From NCBI GenBank assembly GCA_035771165.1, contig JAWNZC010000353.1:72001-136000 (forward strand): DNA of 64,000 nucleotides, given 5' to 3'. The notes beneath the pieces were generated by a model that saw only the letters and a list, made by a program, of their open reading frames with translations, was not told where the DNA came from and did no database searches. Source of the DNA: Paragorgia papillata (lineage: Eukaryota; Cnidaria; Anthozoa; Scleralcyonacea; Coralliidae). Each line of letters opens with the position of its first letter. Within the stretch, counting starts at the first letter, position 1. The position numbers were made by a program, and so were the translations under genes. Positions 32,561-45,249 of this stretch are shown piece by piece.

Positions 32561-34597
32561 TTCAGTATTATACAATACAAAGGCCAACTGATTTACTGGC
32601 TCTTTCTGTTTAGCTCGATGCTTTGCCGCATCTTGATCTGGAAAAATGATAAAGACAGTGGTGAAGTCAAAAGTCCATGTACAGAAGAATATCGCATAGG
32701 TAGATTTGCGTAAGATGTTTCAAGAGATATTTTCTATTTACGTGAATGAGTTTGCTAGACAATATTAAACCTCTTGTATTTAACAACTCTAGAATCCTTC
32801 ACTCCTGTACTCGCCAGAGTTAAATTCAACCTCGTACCCAGGGCCTTACCCCCCCTGCGGAAAGACCCTGGTACACGCTGGTCACGTGCTGCCCAAAATA
32901 TGGGCAGTACAAAATAAATTTAGTGTGGGTAGGGTGCAAAACACCTGGCCAGATGAAATGTCACGACTCACGAAAGGTGCACAACGGCTTGGAGAAACTC
33001 CGAAACGAGATATAATTTAATAAGAATGCCAAACTCTCAAAGATCAATATTTTGCTGGCTTTGTAGCGCTGGCGAAATGTTATATTGATGGGAGAATATT
33101 CGTTTTAAGCATTCGAATCGCGAGGCTTTTAACTGGACGTATTCACTTAAATATAACGGCAGCTTTGGCGTGTGGTATTGAACAACGTACAGGTGAAACA
33201 TACGTATTTTATTGTTTATATTGAGAGTTTCAAACAGTCTTCCATTTCATCATCCACTGTGAGGTTTACTGTGCTGCGTTGTTTTGACCAGTTCTCATGC
33301 GGACAAAATTATGGTCAGTCATCCACGAACATGATAATTGATCAATATATTTGATATAAAATGCCAATTTTCAAGTTAATTTTAAAAAGGTTAGTCGATA
33401 CCCGTACCTATTATATTTTAAACAATTGGCGAGGGACTATAATTTAATACGACGTGCTATTATTAATAGTCCGAAAAGCGGCGGGTATTAGGTTGTTGCG
33501 TTTAAAACGACCAAAACTAAGAGATACGTAACAAGTTAACTTGAACGGGTGTTTCTTTATCGGACAAGAAGTTTGTGACAGCAAAGAAGCAGAAAAATCG
33601 ATAAAACTCGCCCGCTTTCTTGAAGTCTACTGAAAGTGCTATTTCTTTAAGTAAACAACACAGCGCATTCAGAAATGCAGACAGATGACAACAAAGGTTC
33701 AACATATATTTCACCTTCGCCTTATTAAATGTGTCTAGTGTCTTGCTATAGCATTATAGAATGTTCTTGGTTTCAAATATTTTACTATTTTATTACTGTT
33801 TATTTTTGTTTATTTGTCGTTGATTAATACTATTGTTCGATATTTTAATATACTTTGCGGAATGGAGGAGCGGCAAAGTGGCGTACTCATATTTCATGAT
33901 CAAGCGACGAAAGATCAAATTTGCGGAGTAACTGGAGTTTATATAAATAGAAAAATGATAATAAGATATCGATTAATCGACTATATATTGTATAATTTAA
34001 GCACCCAGGTTGACGATTATTAAACGAATGGGAACATCAGAAACTTTCTTCATTGTAAACTTAAATAAACACAGTGATTTATTATAAACTAAAAACAATA
34101 GCTGTCAAAACAACTTGTTTCAATTTTAAAATCGTATCACCGGTTTAACGATTAATTTTAAAATCTAATACCAGAAAACAAAACAAGATACGTATACATG
34201 AATTTCTTCGACTATTCCAGCGAGGTCAAGCATTGATACGTAGGGGACACTCCCACAGTCGAAAATTTTGATAGACGACACGTGACCAGCGTGTACCAGC
34301 GGAGGTAATTTAGACCCTTGGTACGACGTTGAGTTAAATTCTGTCATTCTGGTCTAAAAGCGAGTAAAAAAAACAAAGCTTTTCTTGTAGCATGTGCTTT
34401 GTCACTTTGACTTGTAATAGATGGCATGCATTCCTTTAATTTTTTTAATTCTTCTGGACCTTGTACATGTAATAGTTAGCTTATTTCAAATTCTAAAATT
34501 TGGAATGTTTAATTTTCTAATCTCACCATTGACATATAACACTAGTTATTTTAATCCTACTTCACCATCTTGTATATAGAACGTAGATGTTTGATTC

Positions 34598-34645
34598 TAG
34601 TCACTTGGTCTGATGATGACTTTGTAATAAATTCGAAATATCACC
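34598..34645 (+). ncRNA. degenerate hammerhead-like fold
   Basis: CTGATGA (34610-34616), extra T, then GAC-TTT paired with AAA-TTC across a short loop with one mismatch, then GAAA (34635-34638). It has the same plan as the PLE tails at 10.2, 15.8 and 16.3 kb, but on the plus strand. Helix I pairing is weak, so it is probably a fossil. Confidence 0.4.
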
Positions 34646-34995
34646 GTTTCAATTGTTGTCTTGTTTTATCTATTATTTTGAGTTTCAAGATGTTTATTCT
34701 CGATTTATGCTTTGTCTTGCATTCTTTCAAATTGTCGGCTGAATGTGGCTTTTGTAATTAATTTGATACAGCATTTTGTGCCTCTGTTTACAAACCTGTA
34801 GATAACACTCTAAATCAGATATTGTTTAATAGTGCTTTGGCTTGAATGTTTTTGAACGCAGCTTCAAAAGGTACTATTCATGATCACGTTTCTTCTTGAT
34901 CTAGTGTTGAAACGTTGATCGAATGTCAAAACTATGATTCTTCAGCTTGCTGCTTCTGATATCTATTTGTGAAATCTCTAAATGCATTTTTACTA

Positions 34996-35177
34996 CTACA
35001 GTCGCCGTCGCTTATATGCAAATCGCGTGTATGCAAAAGTTGCGTATATGCAAAGATTTTGGAAACCCCAAATTATATGAAAAATCTGTGTTTTAATCCG
35101 CTGATATGAAATATCCGCTTATATGCAAAATCCGACTGGCAAAAACGATTTCCATATATAAGCGACGGTGACTGTAG
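34996..35177. mobile_element. palindromic MITE, Tc1/mariner-like ends
   Basis: Ends CTACAGTCGCCGTCGCTTAT and its near complement, with internal repeats of TATGCAAA-type text. The TA-rich boundary would fit a TA target duplication, as in Tc1/mariner/pogo-derived MITEs. Family assignment is tentative. Confidence 0.75.
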
Positions 35178-35437
35178 TACGACATAATTTCCACTCATGC
35201 TTAGCATCTACTGTATTCCTTTGCTTTCGCCGAGAATTTTATCTCTTGCCGACACAAACGCCTCTTGGCCGCTTTTCAACACAATTCTGATTACGCTGGA
35301 CACGTTAAAGAAGATTGAAAACGGTTTGTGCAAAACAATAAAATTTTTACAAAAAAAACCCCGCGCTTGTGCATGTTGTTACAGCGCTTCTTTAATTGCA
35401 GCACGCAGCAATACAGGTAAAATTAAAACGATTTTAC

Positions 35438-35779
35438 CTTCAACGGCTTTATAATGAATCTTAAATCCTGTAAAGATATAGTTTTCATTCGACGAAAACC
35501 TGACCCTCAGGATGTTTGATGTAGAGATGATATCCCGTGGAGGAGTATTCCCACAATAACGCGCAATGTCTCTGGATGTAATGCCATCTTGAATTACGAT
35601 AAAATCACGATTGCAGTTGTCGTCTATCTCCAAATTGAAAAACACGAAACTCAACTTAATCCGCCGATCTTCAGGTACTCGGATTTCCCACAGTCGTTTC
35701 ATGTTGTTCAGGTACTTTAAGGGATAGTAAGGAGACGTGAGGTACCCAGAAGAACTGTCGGATATGTACGTGTCAAATT
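35438..35779 (-). CDS. receptor CUB-domain exon
   Basis: A 342-nt exon (donor GTAAAAT, acceptor TTATTTAG), phase 1 at both ends, a classic shuffling module. It encodes a nearly complete CUB domain of about 114 residues: GYLTSPYYPLKYLNN, LWEIRVPED, LSFVFFNLEIDDNCNRDF, IQDG, RYCGNTPP and NILRVRFSSNENYIFTGF. The second disulfide (DNC / RYC) is present. The usual Cys before Trp in KRLWEI is absent, so the first disulfide is missing. Two of three calcium-site acids are kept (LE, RD) while the third is Asn. The phase allows direct joining to the 33-nt linker and LRRNT exons. It could alternatively belong to a separate gene. Confidence 0.85.
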
Positions 35780-38621
35780 CTAAATAATAAGAAAAATATA
35801 ATGACGATTATTGAAATAATAATGGGTACAGCTGAAAAATCTATGTAACCGTCGTGCATAATTTCTCTGCGTAAAACTTATAAACAATAATAAAACGTGC
35901 TACAGTGCTGTCAGTTTCGTGCGTGAACGAAGTTGTTGTCCACGCAATTAAATTGCAGAGATGCACAATGTGAGCACAATGGAGCTATACCCCTCGTTGT
36001 CTAGCTCAAAATAGTCTTTTCTGTTGTCATAAAAGGTAAACAATTTTTCCAACTCTCAGAAAAACACGACGTTTCTCCTCCCATTCAAAAATTTTGCAAA
36101 TCCAGCAAGAAAATTAATTGCGTAGCAATATTTTGACAATATTGAGCCGTAACTCGTAAAAGTTGATATTTACCTCGTGAACAATGTTGTGTTACAACCT
36201 ATAAATGATGTGCCACCTCGTTAGCAATGAAGTATGGCCATTAACAATTTTGGGCTCCACCACGTAAACAAAGTTTTGCTGCATGCTGTGATTAATAACA
36301 TGCATTATGATTATGAATATTGATTAAAAGTTTATTAAATCTAAATTAAGACCCCGTTTATATGGTACCGGACGAATTCGAGACAGGCGGAAACGTACTA
36401 ATTTGAGACCGGTTCCAAATTCGTCCGGTACCGTGTAAACGTAGCCTAAGTAATATTTCATAAACGAGTTGGAGTGTTTTACCAGGGGTTACAAACATGA
36501 GAGGACAATGAAAATCACGAGGCCGTTAACCGAGTAATTTTCATTGTTCCCGAGTGTTTGTAAAACATGAGAGAATAATGAAAATCACGAGGCTGTTGGA
36601 CGAGTGATTTTTATTATTTTCGAATGTTTTACAAACACGGGAGAATATTGAATATTTATAATTACGAAATATGGTAATAAACGCGGTCTTTTGTTCGTGC
36701 AGTTTATTATCTGATTTATTATGAATTCAGTTAGCGCGACCCTTACTGGGTTTCAAAACTCATGCACATAATCAAATATTTTTCTTTGATTGGCTAATTA
36801 GCTCATGAATTACAAATGAGTCTGAGAGGTGTAGGCATAATGTCTTGTTAATAGTTAGCACAATTTTATAATCTGAGAGCACAGTTTGAAATAGTACTAG
36901 TTTTGGATTCTTTCTGTGGCCACATTATAAAACGAGATCGCAATACTCGGATAATTACAGTAACCATTTCCGTTTTAGATTTTTGTTTCTCGTCCAGATA
37001 TTCTACGTATGAATTCCGATCTATTACACATTTTTAGAGTTTGGTAATATTTAACACTATCCGGGTCGGGGAGGCGAATCCCGCCCCCTCTTACTTTTTT
37101 CGAGATAACTTCTCACCGGTTAAAGATAATGTCACCAAATTTAGTGACTTTTCGTCAAATTTTATATGCAACATATTATATGCTATGCACTTGACCATAC
37201 CTATTAACGTATTGTCATGGCAACTCCGTGTTGAAAGATAATTTTTACGTCTTTATAAAAGCGAAATAACGGGATAAAATCTTTGAAATCTTATAAATTC
37301 ATTTTTTATGCCCTATAAATTGTCACAGAGTCTTTAAGTTCTACATGTCTGTTTTGTCAGTTGGTTATTTTTGTCTTTCCTGCTCCAATGCATTTTCCGT
37401 ATATTCTCGTATTAAAATATAGCCATATTAAGCATGTTTAAGTAACAACAGTTGTTTATTGTAGTCAGTTTCGTTTAATAGTACTAGGTAAAGTAAGCAT
37501 ATCTGTAAAATTTCGCTTCACAAATGTAAAAAAAACCAAAGAGATATACGAATTTTTGTAGTAGCCATGGTAACAATGGCATTTTTTAGCTATTTATAAT
37601 GACTAAATTACAGAAAACAATCTCTAAGCGCAGATTTAAGCTTATTTCTATTTAGCTACAACTACAGATTAAAATTCTGGTTGCAATGACTTATGTGCCA
37701 AGCAAGGCATTCTGCGAAATCCAAGATGGTGGCCTCCTGGAATTCACGTATTTTTACTAGTTTTCTCTGTGTGTTTTTTTCATTTTTTTCCCTTTAAATG
37801 TGTATCTAAATATCCTTATCAAGAAAACTTGCAAATAATAAAAAAAATAAATTTGAAAAACGTCTGTAGTGCAAACAAATTAACCAGTAAAACTTAATAT
37901 AAAAAATGAGATGCTTGTGACGTCATTGCGACGTCATAATACAAAGCAAAGATCGATTATTTTATGAGTGAGAGACATTCCAAACATTTTAAGAGAAATA
38001 CAAAGAGAAACAGAGTGGTATAAAACAGGTTGAACATTATGTTGAGTGACGTCACTATGACGTCATCGGCGATTGGGAGCTATTTAGAACATAGATTTTT
38101 AGAGTCAGGTATAACAAGTATTATTACGAACATTTATTAAATTAGGTTTAATAATTGATAATGGTAAGGCCGATTCGGCCGCCCGGCCATCATGACTACA
38201 AAAAACGCCTTGCCCGGATAGGGTTAGGAAATAGTAAATGTCCCCTCTTGTGCGTGCAAACACAAGAGCGGGACAGCTAGGGAGATGCACAGCTTTGAAA
38301 AATTACAGTAACTTCGTGAGCCTGAGCAGTGTGCAAAGGTTGTCAAAAGTACTTTCAAATTTCTACAGACTTACTCGAGTAGTCGCCAGTGTTTGTATCA
38401 AATTATATAAAGATGCACATTTTCTATCTTTATCTTCAAGGAAAAAGCCTTGGTGTTGTAAATGTGTTCCTTTAGCGTTATATAAACACGAAAAGTAACA
38501 AATTACAGCACCAGTAACAAGTACGCGAATTACAATACTTGAACTAGGAAAAACATGGTTGACAAAAAAAATTTTCAAGAACATTTTACTGACATTAAAA
38601 ATTGTTTAAAACAGTTGATAA
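35780..38621. other. upstream region, first receptor exon not found
   Basis: The signal-peptide exon of the receptor should lie here or beyond on the minus strand, ending in phase 1. I could not pick it out. An inverted pair around GGTACCGGACGAATTCG lies at 36349-36447, and two direct copies of an ATGAAAATCACGAGGC-containing unit lie at 36490-36650. A GC-rich GCCGCCCGGCC-like patch lies near 38170. Confidence 0.5.
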
Positions 38622-38741
38622 TTATAGCTTGCCTTGGGCATGGATTGGTAAGGGATTACATATAATGTAGTCATCCGTGTAAGAAACTTTGTCGATGTTT
38701 GCTTCACTGTTGTCCGTTTTCAATGTCGCGGTAATAAGAAC
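38622..38741 (-). CDS. possible terminal exon of an upstream gene
   Basis: The minus strand is open from an acceptor (TTTTTCTAG) for 39 codons to a TAA stop. The peptide begins VLITATLKTDNSEANIDKV and goes on to YTDDYIICNP. Composition looks coding-like, but no family is recognised. If real, it ends a separate minus-strand gene to the right, which puts an upper limit on the start of the receptor gene. Confidence 0.35.
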   Translation of the reverse strand, partial: VLITATLKTDNSEANIDKVSYTDDYIICNPLPIHAQGKL

Positions 38742-39578
38742 CTAGAAAAACACGTAAAATTGTTTATTTTTTTTAAATGGAAGAAAGAAGAATACTATTA
38801 ATAATATTTTAACTATGGAATTACCGTGTGAAAACCATTCCACACGTTTTTTACGACTTTTTACGAGCAATGTTTTGACTGCCTATAAACTTTTTTTAAC
38901 AAAACATTGCATTATATAAAACAAAATGGTTGCCATGCAGGTACAGTCGTTGCACATGCATTCGCATTGAAGCTGACTGCATACTTTAAGTATTGGTTTG
39001 GAATACCGATGGTGCATTGTTTTCTACAAAAGGCAAGTTGGGATAACAGATTATTATAGCACAGTGAACGTCTTTGTACTTTCATAACGTTTTTATGCTA
39101 AATTTGCGTTTTTTAGCTACTGTTATCTTAAATTATATACGTTTGTTAACCGGGATGAATAATGTTGCGGCGCCAACCATGATCAACGAGTATTTGTTTT
39201 CCACGAGCAACTGTTGCATTGTGCGTGGATATAGAAAGGTATATTTTGGCAGTTTTTGAAGCATTACTTATATAGAAGCTATTACACTATTTTTTAGAGA
39301 CAATTAAGGTCAGGGAAAAATCTAGTATACAAACATATTTATATACACATAGGACATAACGTTTTTCCCGGTTACTACATATTTCACCGTACTATTAAAG
39401 TCTATTTCATTGTTTATTCCCTATCGTAACATTGGTTAAACAATAACATTTAACTAGAAGTACATTAAAGCGAACCCCCTCGTGTTCGTTGTTTATTATT
39501 ATTGCACTGCCTTCAATCCCATGGATGGGATTACATCAGTCAAGAAAATGAGGCTAGTACCATTTATCTCTATGCAAT
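38742..39578. other. no recognised feature
   Basis: AT-rich sequence. A plus-strand ORF at 39150-39240 ends near a GTATAT but has no other support. A copy of the dispersed phrase CTAGAAGTACATTAAAGCGA lies near 39455. Confidence 0.4.
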
Positions 39579-40074
39579 AGTTAAAGTGCCCCTAGCCTCG
39601 ATAGTTTTTATTGTCTTATTTGGAACAACTTTTAAAATAATAAAGTAACTTCTTTGAAAGATTTTCGATTTTTCGCTTCGTTTTTGAGATATTTCATTTT
39701 GTTTGATATGCAAATGTCCAGAATTTACATCACACATGCATAATGACTTATCGAAGAAGTTTGTGTATCTAGCTCTTTCATTTTCGAACGAAATCCTTTA
39801 AAATCGAGAAGTTTGGTGTTGTGGGAGAAATACGCACACATGTTATTCATACTTTAGTGTTTCATTTAATGAACGCAAAGTTATATAACCTTCTCTGCAT
39901 GATAAGTCATTATGCATAAGTGACGTAAATTCCGGACATTTGCCTATCAAACAAAATGAAATATTCCAAAAACAAAGCGAAAAACCGAAAATCTTCCAAG
40001 GAAGTTACTTTATCATTTTAAAAGTTCTTCCAAATAAGACAATAAAAACTGTCGAGGTTAGGGGCACTTTAACT
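39579..40074. mobile_element. palindromic MITE with about 180-bp arms
   Basis: Starts AGTTAAAGTGCCCCTAGCCT and ends with the near complement. The arms include TTATTGTCTTATTTGGAA, AAGTAACTTC, TTCATTTTGTTTGAT and GCATAATGACTTATC blocks, mirrored in order. There is no transposase. The ORF at 39940-40134 is a shadow of one arm. Confidence 0.88.
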
Positions 40075-40344
40075 CGTTCCTGTGCGAGGGCTTCCCCAGA
40101 GGTGAATAAAATAGTCTGGCGTTGGCCAGAATAAAATACTAAAGACAAATTCGGACAGGAAAGAGTTAACTTAATACATACACGGTTGGTCATTGTTAAT
40201 TTATTGTGGAACGACTCAAGAGGCTTACTGAATTATTTGTCTGACCAAATAGGAATATCAGTAGAACATGATCTCGAGTTTGTGTAAACAAAATATTTCG
40301 GTGGTTTTCCCATGTAGCCTATATTATTTATGTTTGTTGCTGAG

Positions 40345-41051
40345 TAGCCTCCTTCGCAGCCCTTCTTTGCGGGCCTCGATATTTTCGTCCCCCACTAAGG
40401 TCTGCTCAAACGATGAACACATTCCGTTCCCTTTGTGTACATGGACCAATGAAATTACACCATTGTCGTGCTAAATAAAGCCGTCCTGGGCTGATATTGT
40501 TATGTGTAATTTGTTTAGTCGAAAGCTAATATTTTGAAAAGTTTAGCCTAGAACTTAAAGAAATTTACGACGAATACTGTTTTGACTATGTTCTTGCTGC
40601 CTATGCAAACAAATAAGCGTGAAAGTCAGTGTAAAGCGTAAGAGCGTTGAGAGAAATTTAAGATTGTAAACAAACGCTCAAAGGTGTTAACGGTTTTATA
40701 GCGTCTGAAGCGACTGCCCAAATTAGTTTACTTGAAAGCTAATATTTCGCTTACTATAGCTCAGAGCTTTACAAAATTTACGAAGAATGGTATTATGAAT
40801 ATGTTCTTGCTGGTCGTGTAAATAAATCTGTGTGAAAAGCTTTAAAAAGGCTACAAGTGTCGGCGAAATGTATCTAGCGGATAATAATTATTTACCTGGA
40901 TACATGGCCAACGTGAAGGTCAGCCTCCCCGATTTTAGGAGCCTATCTCTGATTGGTCAATCTACGGAACGGAATGTGTTGCTCGTTTGAGCAGACCTTA
41001 GTGGGGGACGAAAATATCGAGGCCCGCAAAGAATGGCTGCGAAGGAGGCTA
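40345..41051. mobile_element. MULE-type MITE with 9-bp target duplication
   Basis: Terminal inverted repeats TAGCCTCCTTCGCAGCC, with longer mirrored blocks (GGGCCTCGATATTTTCGTCC, CCCCACTAAGGTCTGCTCAA). The 9-bp sequence GTTGCTGAG flanks both ends (40336-40344, 41052-41060). It shares its end sequence with 26341-27179, so one transposase family moved both. The interior is non-coding. Confidence 0.95.
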
Positions 41052-41273
41052 GTTGCTGAGCGGCCTGGCACGTTTTCATGATAAGAGACTTATTGTAGTT
41101 CTAAACTACATTAAAACACGATGAAATCGGTTTTCTTTGTTCTTTTGAGTGTTTTAGCTAATGAAGAAACCTGCCAAGAACAAAAGAGCATTTTCAAAAG
41201 CTGGCGGCGGCTTTTGAATAGTCCCGGGGGAACTAGGGGTTAATGCACTGATTAGCTGATTTACAGTCCCCGG

Positions 41274-41380
<107 letters not shown>

Positions 41381-41734
41381 CCCAATGAATTATAATTCCC
41401 AAATTCATAGGGTCCCTGCCACAACTATATCTCGAGTAGAGTACGCCGGTAGCGCCCCCAAACGAGAAGCAGAGGAAGGTTTTACCTATCTCAAGTAAGG
41501 AATTCTTAAAAAATTATTGGTTTAGTCAGGACGTTTATATATAATAACACCGACCGTTGAACATAAAATATGGGATTTATACTGAATCAATGCGCATGCA
41601 TATATGGATCCCGTACATTATTTATACTGATTGTTCATGCTAATCATTCAAACAATTTCACACCTATATGAATATATCGATATTCTTCTCCCTTGGGGCT
41701 TCATTCAGGAAACCTCTTATAAATCGTGTTTTAA

Positions 41735-41904
41735 GCCTGGTTTCCATATAGCCGTAAGAGCCGGCGGCATGGCTGCGGCAAGAGGCAATGGTCCAATCGC
41801 ATACAGCTTTTAATTGCTGGCTAATTCAACAATGTCTATGTTTGGATCATCGCCCCTTGCCGTAGCCATGCCGCCGGCTCTTACGGCTATATGGAAACCA
41901 GGCT
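41735..41904. mobile_element. palindromic MITE, GC-rich arms
   Basis: Arms begin AAGCCTGGTTTCCATATAGC, continue CGTAAGAGCCGGCGGCATGG and are mirrored at the right end, with a spacer of about 45 bp. TTAA-like bases flank both ends. Such elements often take TTAA or TWA targets, but the family is uncertain. Confidence 0.9.
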
Positions 41905-44745
41905 TTAAGTTGGATAAATACATCGAACTTCGGCTTTAAGCCAGATAAATCGCGAGGGCCGAATAACATAATTCCTAGACAATTTCAGTTGTAGCTTCGC
42001 AATAGTCTGAATTAATAAAGACGTTACGGCCGGCGTACGGCAATACGGCACGAACAATTGGCAATAAAATACAGAAGACTGTTCATACACATGGTAAAGG
42101 AAATCTACAAACATTTTATTTTTAAGTCGCGAGCTCTTTAAAGAATCGCTGAAGATCACGAGTAACAAGCGTGGTGAAGCCGAGTCGTGGTGTATATAGA
42201 GTGGCTTTATCAACCTTTTCCAAGTGATGTTATTTATAACTCGCCGATGAAGTCTTCATATTGTAAGAGCAAATCTTTCTGAGTAACGGATTGTCGGATT
42301 TTGACGAACTTCCACTGTCCCAATCTGATATAGTTTGTCGTCCGACTTTCTTGTCTTAATGACGGGAAAATAGACGGACGAATTGAAGATGGAAAAATCA
42401 TCGTTTACCGGATTTTAAAACACCTGACAACTGACGAGTTTCTCGTCTGCTAATATATAAACTCGATTGAATTATTGCCGAGGAAAACATGTGTCATCAG
42501 TCCGGTTTTTAGGTATCATTAGCGACCTTAACCAAAAGGATCCATAAATGCCGCTATTTTGAGAACGGTTTTGAAGACACTTTGGCTAACTTAAAGGTAA
42601 TAGGAGCACGCAGTCCAGTTATATATAGGTCAAAGGTGTGGACGGACCATGCGTGGTTAAGATTGTGGGGCACTGGAAACAATGTACTTCTTCACAAAAA
42701 AGGTTTGAACTTCATAAACTACATACTAGAAATACATTAATGCAACAACCCCCTCGCTTCATGTACTTTACCTTTACAACTTGTATGCATATATAGACCA
42801 GTATTCATATAAAGTAATTAAAATATTCTAATTAGTTATCACCCCAAATAATTTTTTTCCAAACATCCCTTTGTAGAAATTGAGATAAATATTTAATTGT
42901 TGTTGCTATGGCTACAAACCTGAAATTTTTCAAGTGTGGAATTTTGCAAAGTCACACATGCAATGTCAACTATTTGGCAGCTGTGCGTTATATTAATTCT
43001 CTTATGGTTTCATCAGCAATAAATACAATCATGCTATTATGCAAAAATAATAAATTATGCAGTAGATTATTCATATACACTACAGGTAATATTTTATGTA
43101 ATAAAACAATGGAAATATCAATTTTTTAATTGCATGTACCAAATTCACCTATTCCTGCCAAAATCAATCCTCCTATTATTAATTTACTCTAGGAATGGGT
43201 TAAATCACATTACTGATTATTTTTGCATTTGCACTTTGTTAGCATTCAACAAAGGACATGTTTATGACTTTCAGTAAAATGCAGTGACGGAACGCAGTGA
43301 AATGGCAACTAAATTCAAGAGACAGTGAAATATTCACGAAAGTTTTATTTTTTATTTTAACTGTGGAATGAATGAATGAATGAATGCCAACCAAGCATTC
43401 CTAACCAAGTTTTCTGTCAACTAAAATTTCTCTAAGCGAAGACAAATTTTCAGAGTATAATGTTTCGTGGTATTAACTCTCATTTCATTTTCACCCTGGG
43501 CTGCTACACAGGCTTACACAGCTTACTTTTCCTTGTTAAATTTGCAGCAGTTTGTCTTGATTTGGTGGTTATAATGGCGAAAGCACAACGAAAGGGACCG
43601 CATGACCGGAGTTGATGCATACAAACATAGAAACTTTTCGCTCGATTACTTTCGCATTGGTTTTCAAACTCGCGTGTACTCCACGCGAGTCGAGGGCTCG
43701 GGGAATATATTCTAGACAAAAATATTTGAGAAAGGAGTTTTTGGGATACGTACATCCCTTTCAAAAGAACAGAAACAAATCAACGTTTACGTCAGTGGCG
43801 TAACTCCTAGAGGCGCTGCCCGGCAAGAGCCAGGATGTCGGATGTCCTTATGAGGATTCCGACATTCCGTCATTTTCACGTATTTATTGGGAAATCGTCA
43901 GTCGTCGTTGAACTGGATATAGCTTTACATCATTTAAATATTGGTACGAAGTTTCAAACAGTTTCTTCAAAAACTCATTAATAATTCATGAGGAAAACAC
44001 AAAGGAAAATCATGACCGTGACGTATCTCGGACAACTTCAATTTTCAAAATTGATGTCTATATGAGCTTATTATACGGATAGTTTTTGAAGCCATTTAAA
44101 ACATTCGCAGTACGTGTTTTATCATATCTAAAACACTCCGCTATCACCTCGTGTTTTAAATCTGATAAAATACTGCGGCCCATGTTTTAAATAGCACATA
44201 AAAAATACAGAACGTTGCAACAGGTTAATAAAGGTACGAAAATGGATTTCTATTCTGCTGCTTGTCTCAGGTTTTTGCGCACGGTCAAATTACCGTTTTT
44301 GCGCTTACCCAGTCCATCGTGAAGTTTTCTGTGTCAAACGGCGGGATATAAACTATAAAGTTGAAGTGTATTGTCAAAAGACCTGTATTATCTCAGGTAT
44401 ATAGCAGTTAGACTAATCATTTTTGTGTTAACCCAAATCATAAAAACAAAATGTTTTATTTTTGCTTTTAATGCAGCAGTGTAAGAGCCAGCTTAGTTTG
44501 TTTTGTTTGTAAATAAAACTTTGTTTATATTGTAAAATGAATTTTCAACGATATAGTTACGTGATTACGGTACTTTCGTCAGACTATATTCTTGATAAAT
44601 CAAGTCAAGTCAAGTTAAGTCAATTTATTTCGCCAGCAAAATATATACAAAACAAACAGAAAAGAATATGATAATCGGCAAGGAAACCCAAAGAAGAAAC
44701 CAACAGGCTTATAGGATTTGGGCTCCATCTTTACATAATATTCGT
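41905..44745. other. intergenic, no supported gene
   Basis: AT-rich with many short ORFs and no splice-supported exon. The phrase ACTAGAAATACATTAATGCAACAACCCCCTCG near 42725 recurs near 45538, near 39455 (partly) and, inverted, at about 53505-53592, marking a dispersed repeat. The tandem tetramer GAATGAAT lies at 43367-43385. Confidence 0.45.
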
Positions 44746-45249
44746 ATACGGTAAAAACCCGCGTATAAGAACCACCATTTTTCGATTTAGCGTAAAAAGG
44801 TTCTTATATAAGTGGTATTTACTGGGTTTTAGGTTATTTAGGTCCTTAAACAGGTTCTTATTTTTTTCGAGGTAAGGGTGCTTGCTGTTGGTCCAACAAC
44901 TAGCACAAAATGGGTGTGGCACCTTGCTTTTGTACAATAAACACTTTAATTATAACTAATATGACCATATAATCAAAAAGAACCCGGCTCTGATTTATAT
45001 CCAGGTCCTTTATGTAACAATTAAACTGCAACAAAACTAGAATGTTTATAAAACAATGGAACCGCCAGACAGTTGCACAGTCATACTGTGACAGCCAGTT
45101 TTTGTACATTTATTTTCAGTTATTTTTCAAATAAGAACCTGTTATAATTTTTAGGCTAAAAAGGTTCTTATAAAATGGGGGTCCAAAAGGCAAATTTTAG
45201 CCTAAAGGTTCATAATTCATAGGTTCTTATACGCGGGTTTTTACTGTAA
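44746..45249. mobile_element. MITE with TACGGTAAAAACCCGCG ends
   Basis: Inverted ends read (A)CGGTAAAAACCCGCGTATAAG / its near complement, and inner AAAAAGGTTCTTATA blocks are also mirrored. The interior is AT-rich and non-coding. Confidence 0.8.

Larger units (their letters stand above)
30301..34995. other. long intron with repeats, no recognised exon
   Basis: It contains a (CCCTCG)n-(CCCTCA)n array, a large palindrome at 32465-32560, CCCAGGG..CCCTGG phrases near 32835-32880 and a degenerate hammerhead-like fold at 34610-34638, all listed separately. A minus-strand ORF at 34165-34347 was considered as an exon and rejected. I see no LDLa-like exon. Confidence 0.5.
1709..35779 (-). other. CUB-LRR-7TM receptor gene (type C LGR / relaxin-receptor-like), 14 exons
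   Basis: Gene model on the minus strand: CUB exon 35438-35779, linker 27568-27600, LRRNT 26024-26138, LRR exons 25797-25868, 25269-25340, 23544-23615, 18491-18562, 15544-15615, 13717-13788, 11171-11242, 10033-10104, 8544-8615 and 4620-4691, then hinge plus 7TM 1709-2813. All junctions are GT-AG. The first three exons join in phase 1, the LRR exons in phase 2, with no stop at any join. Every codon split across LRR introns is Leu or Ile, the expected last LRR position. The product would be about 770 residues plus a missing signal-peptide exon. Family knowledge predicts a plasma-membrane G-protein-coupled receptor whose LRR ectodomain binds a peptide. Introns are full of repeats. No LDLa module was found. 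Confidence 0.8.

Noticed and set aside
34165..34347. Minus-strand ORF (FNSTSYQGSKLPPL, then IFDCGSVPYVS) as an extra receptor exon between CUB and linker
   Set aside because: An in-phase acceptor exists, but the only good donor (GTATAC) leaves phase 0, which would put a stop into the 33-nt linker exon. No domain is recognised.
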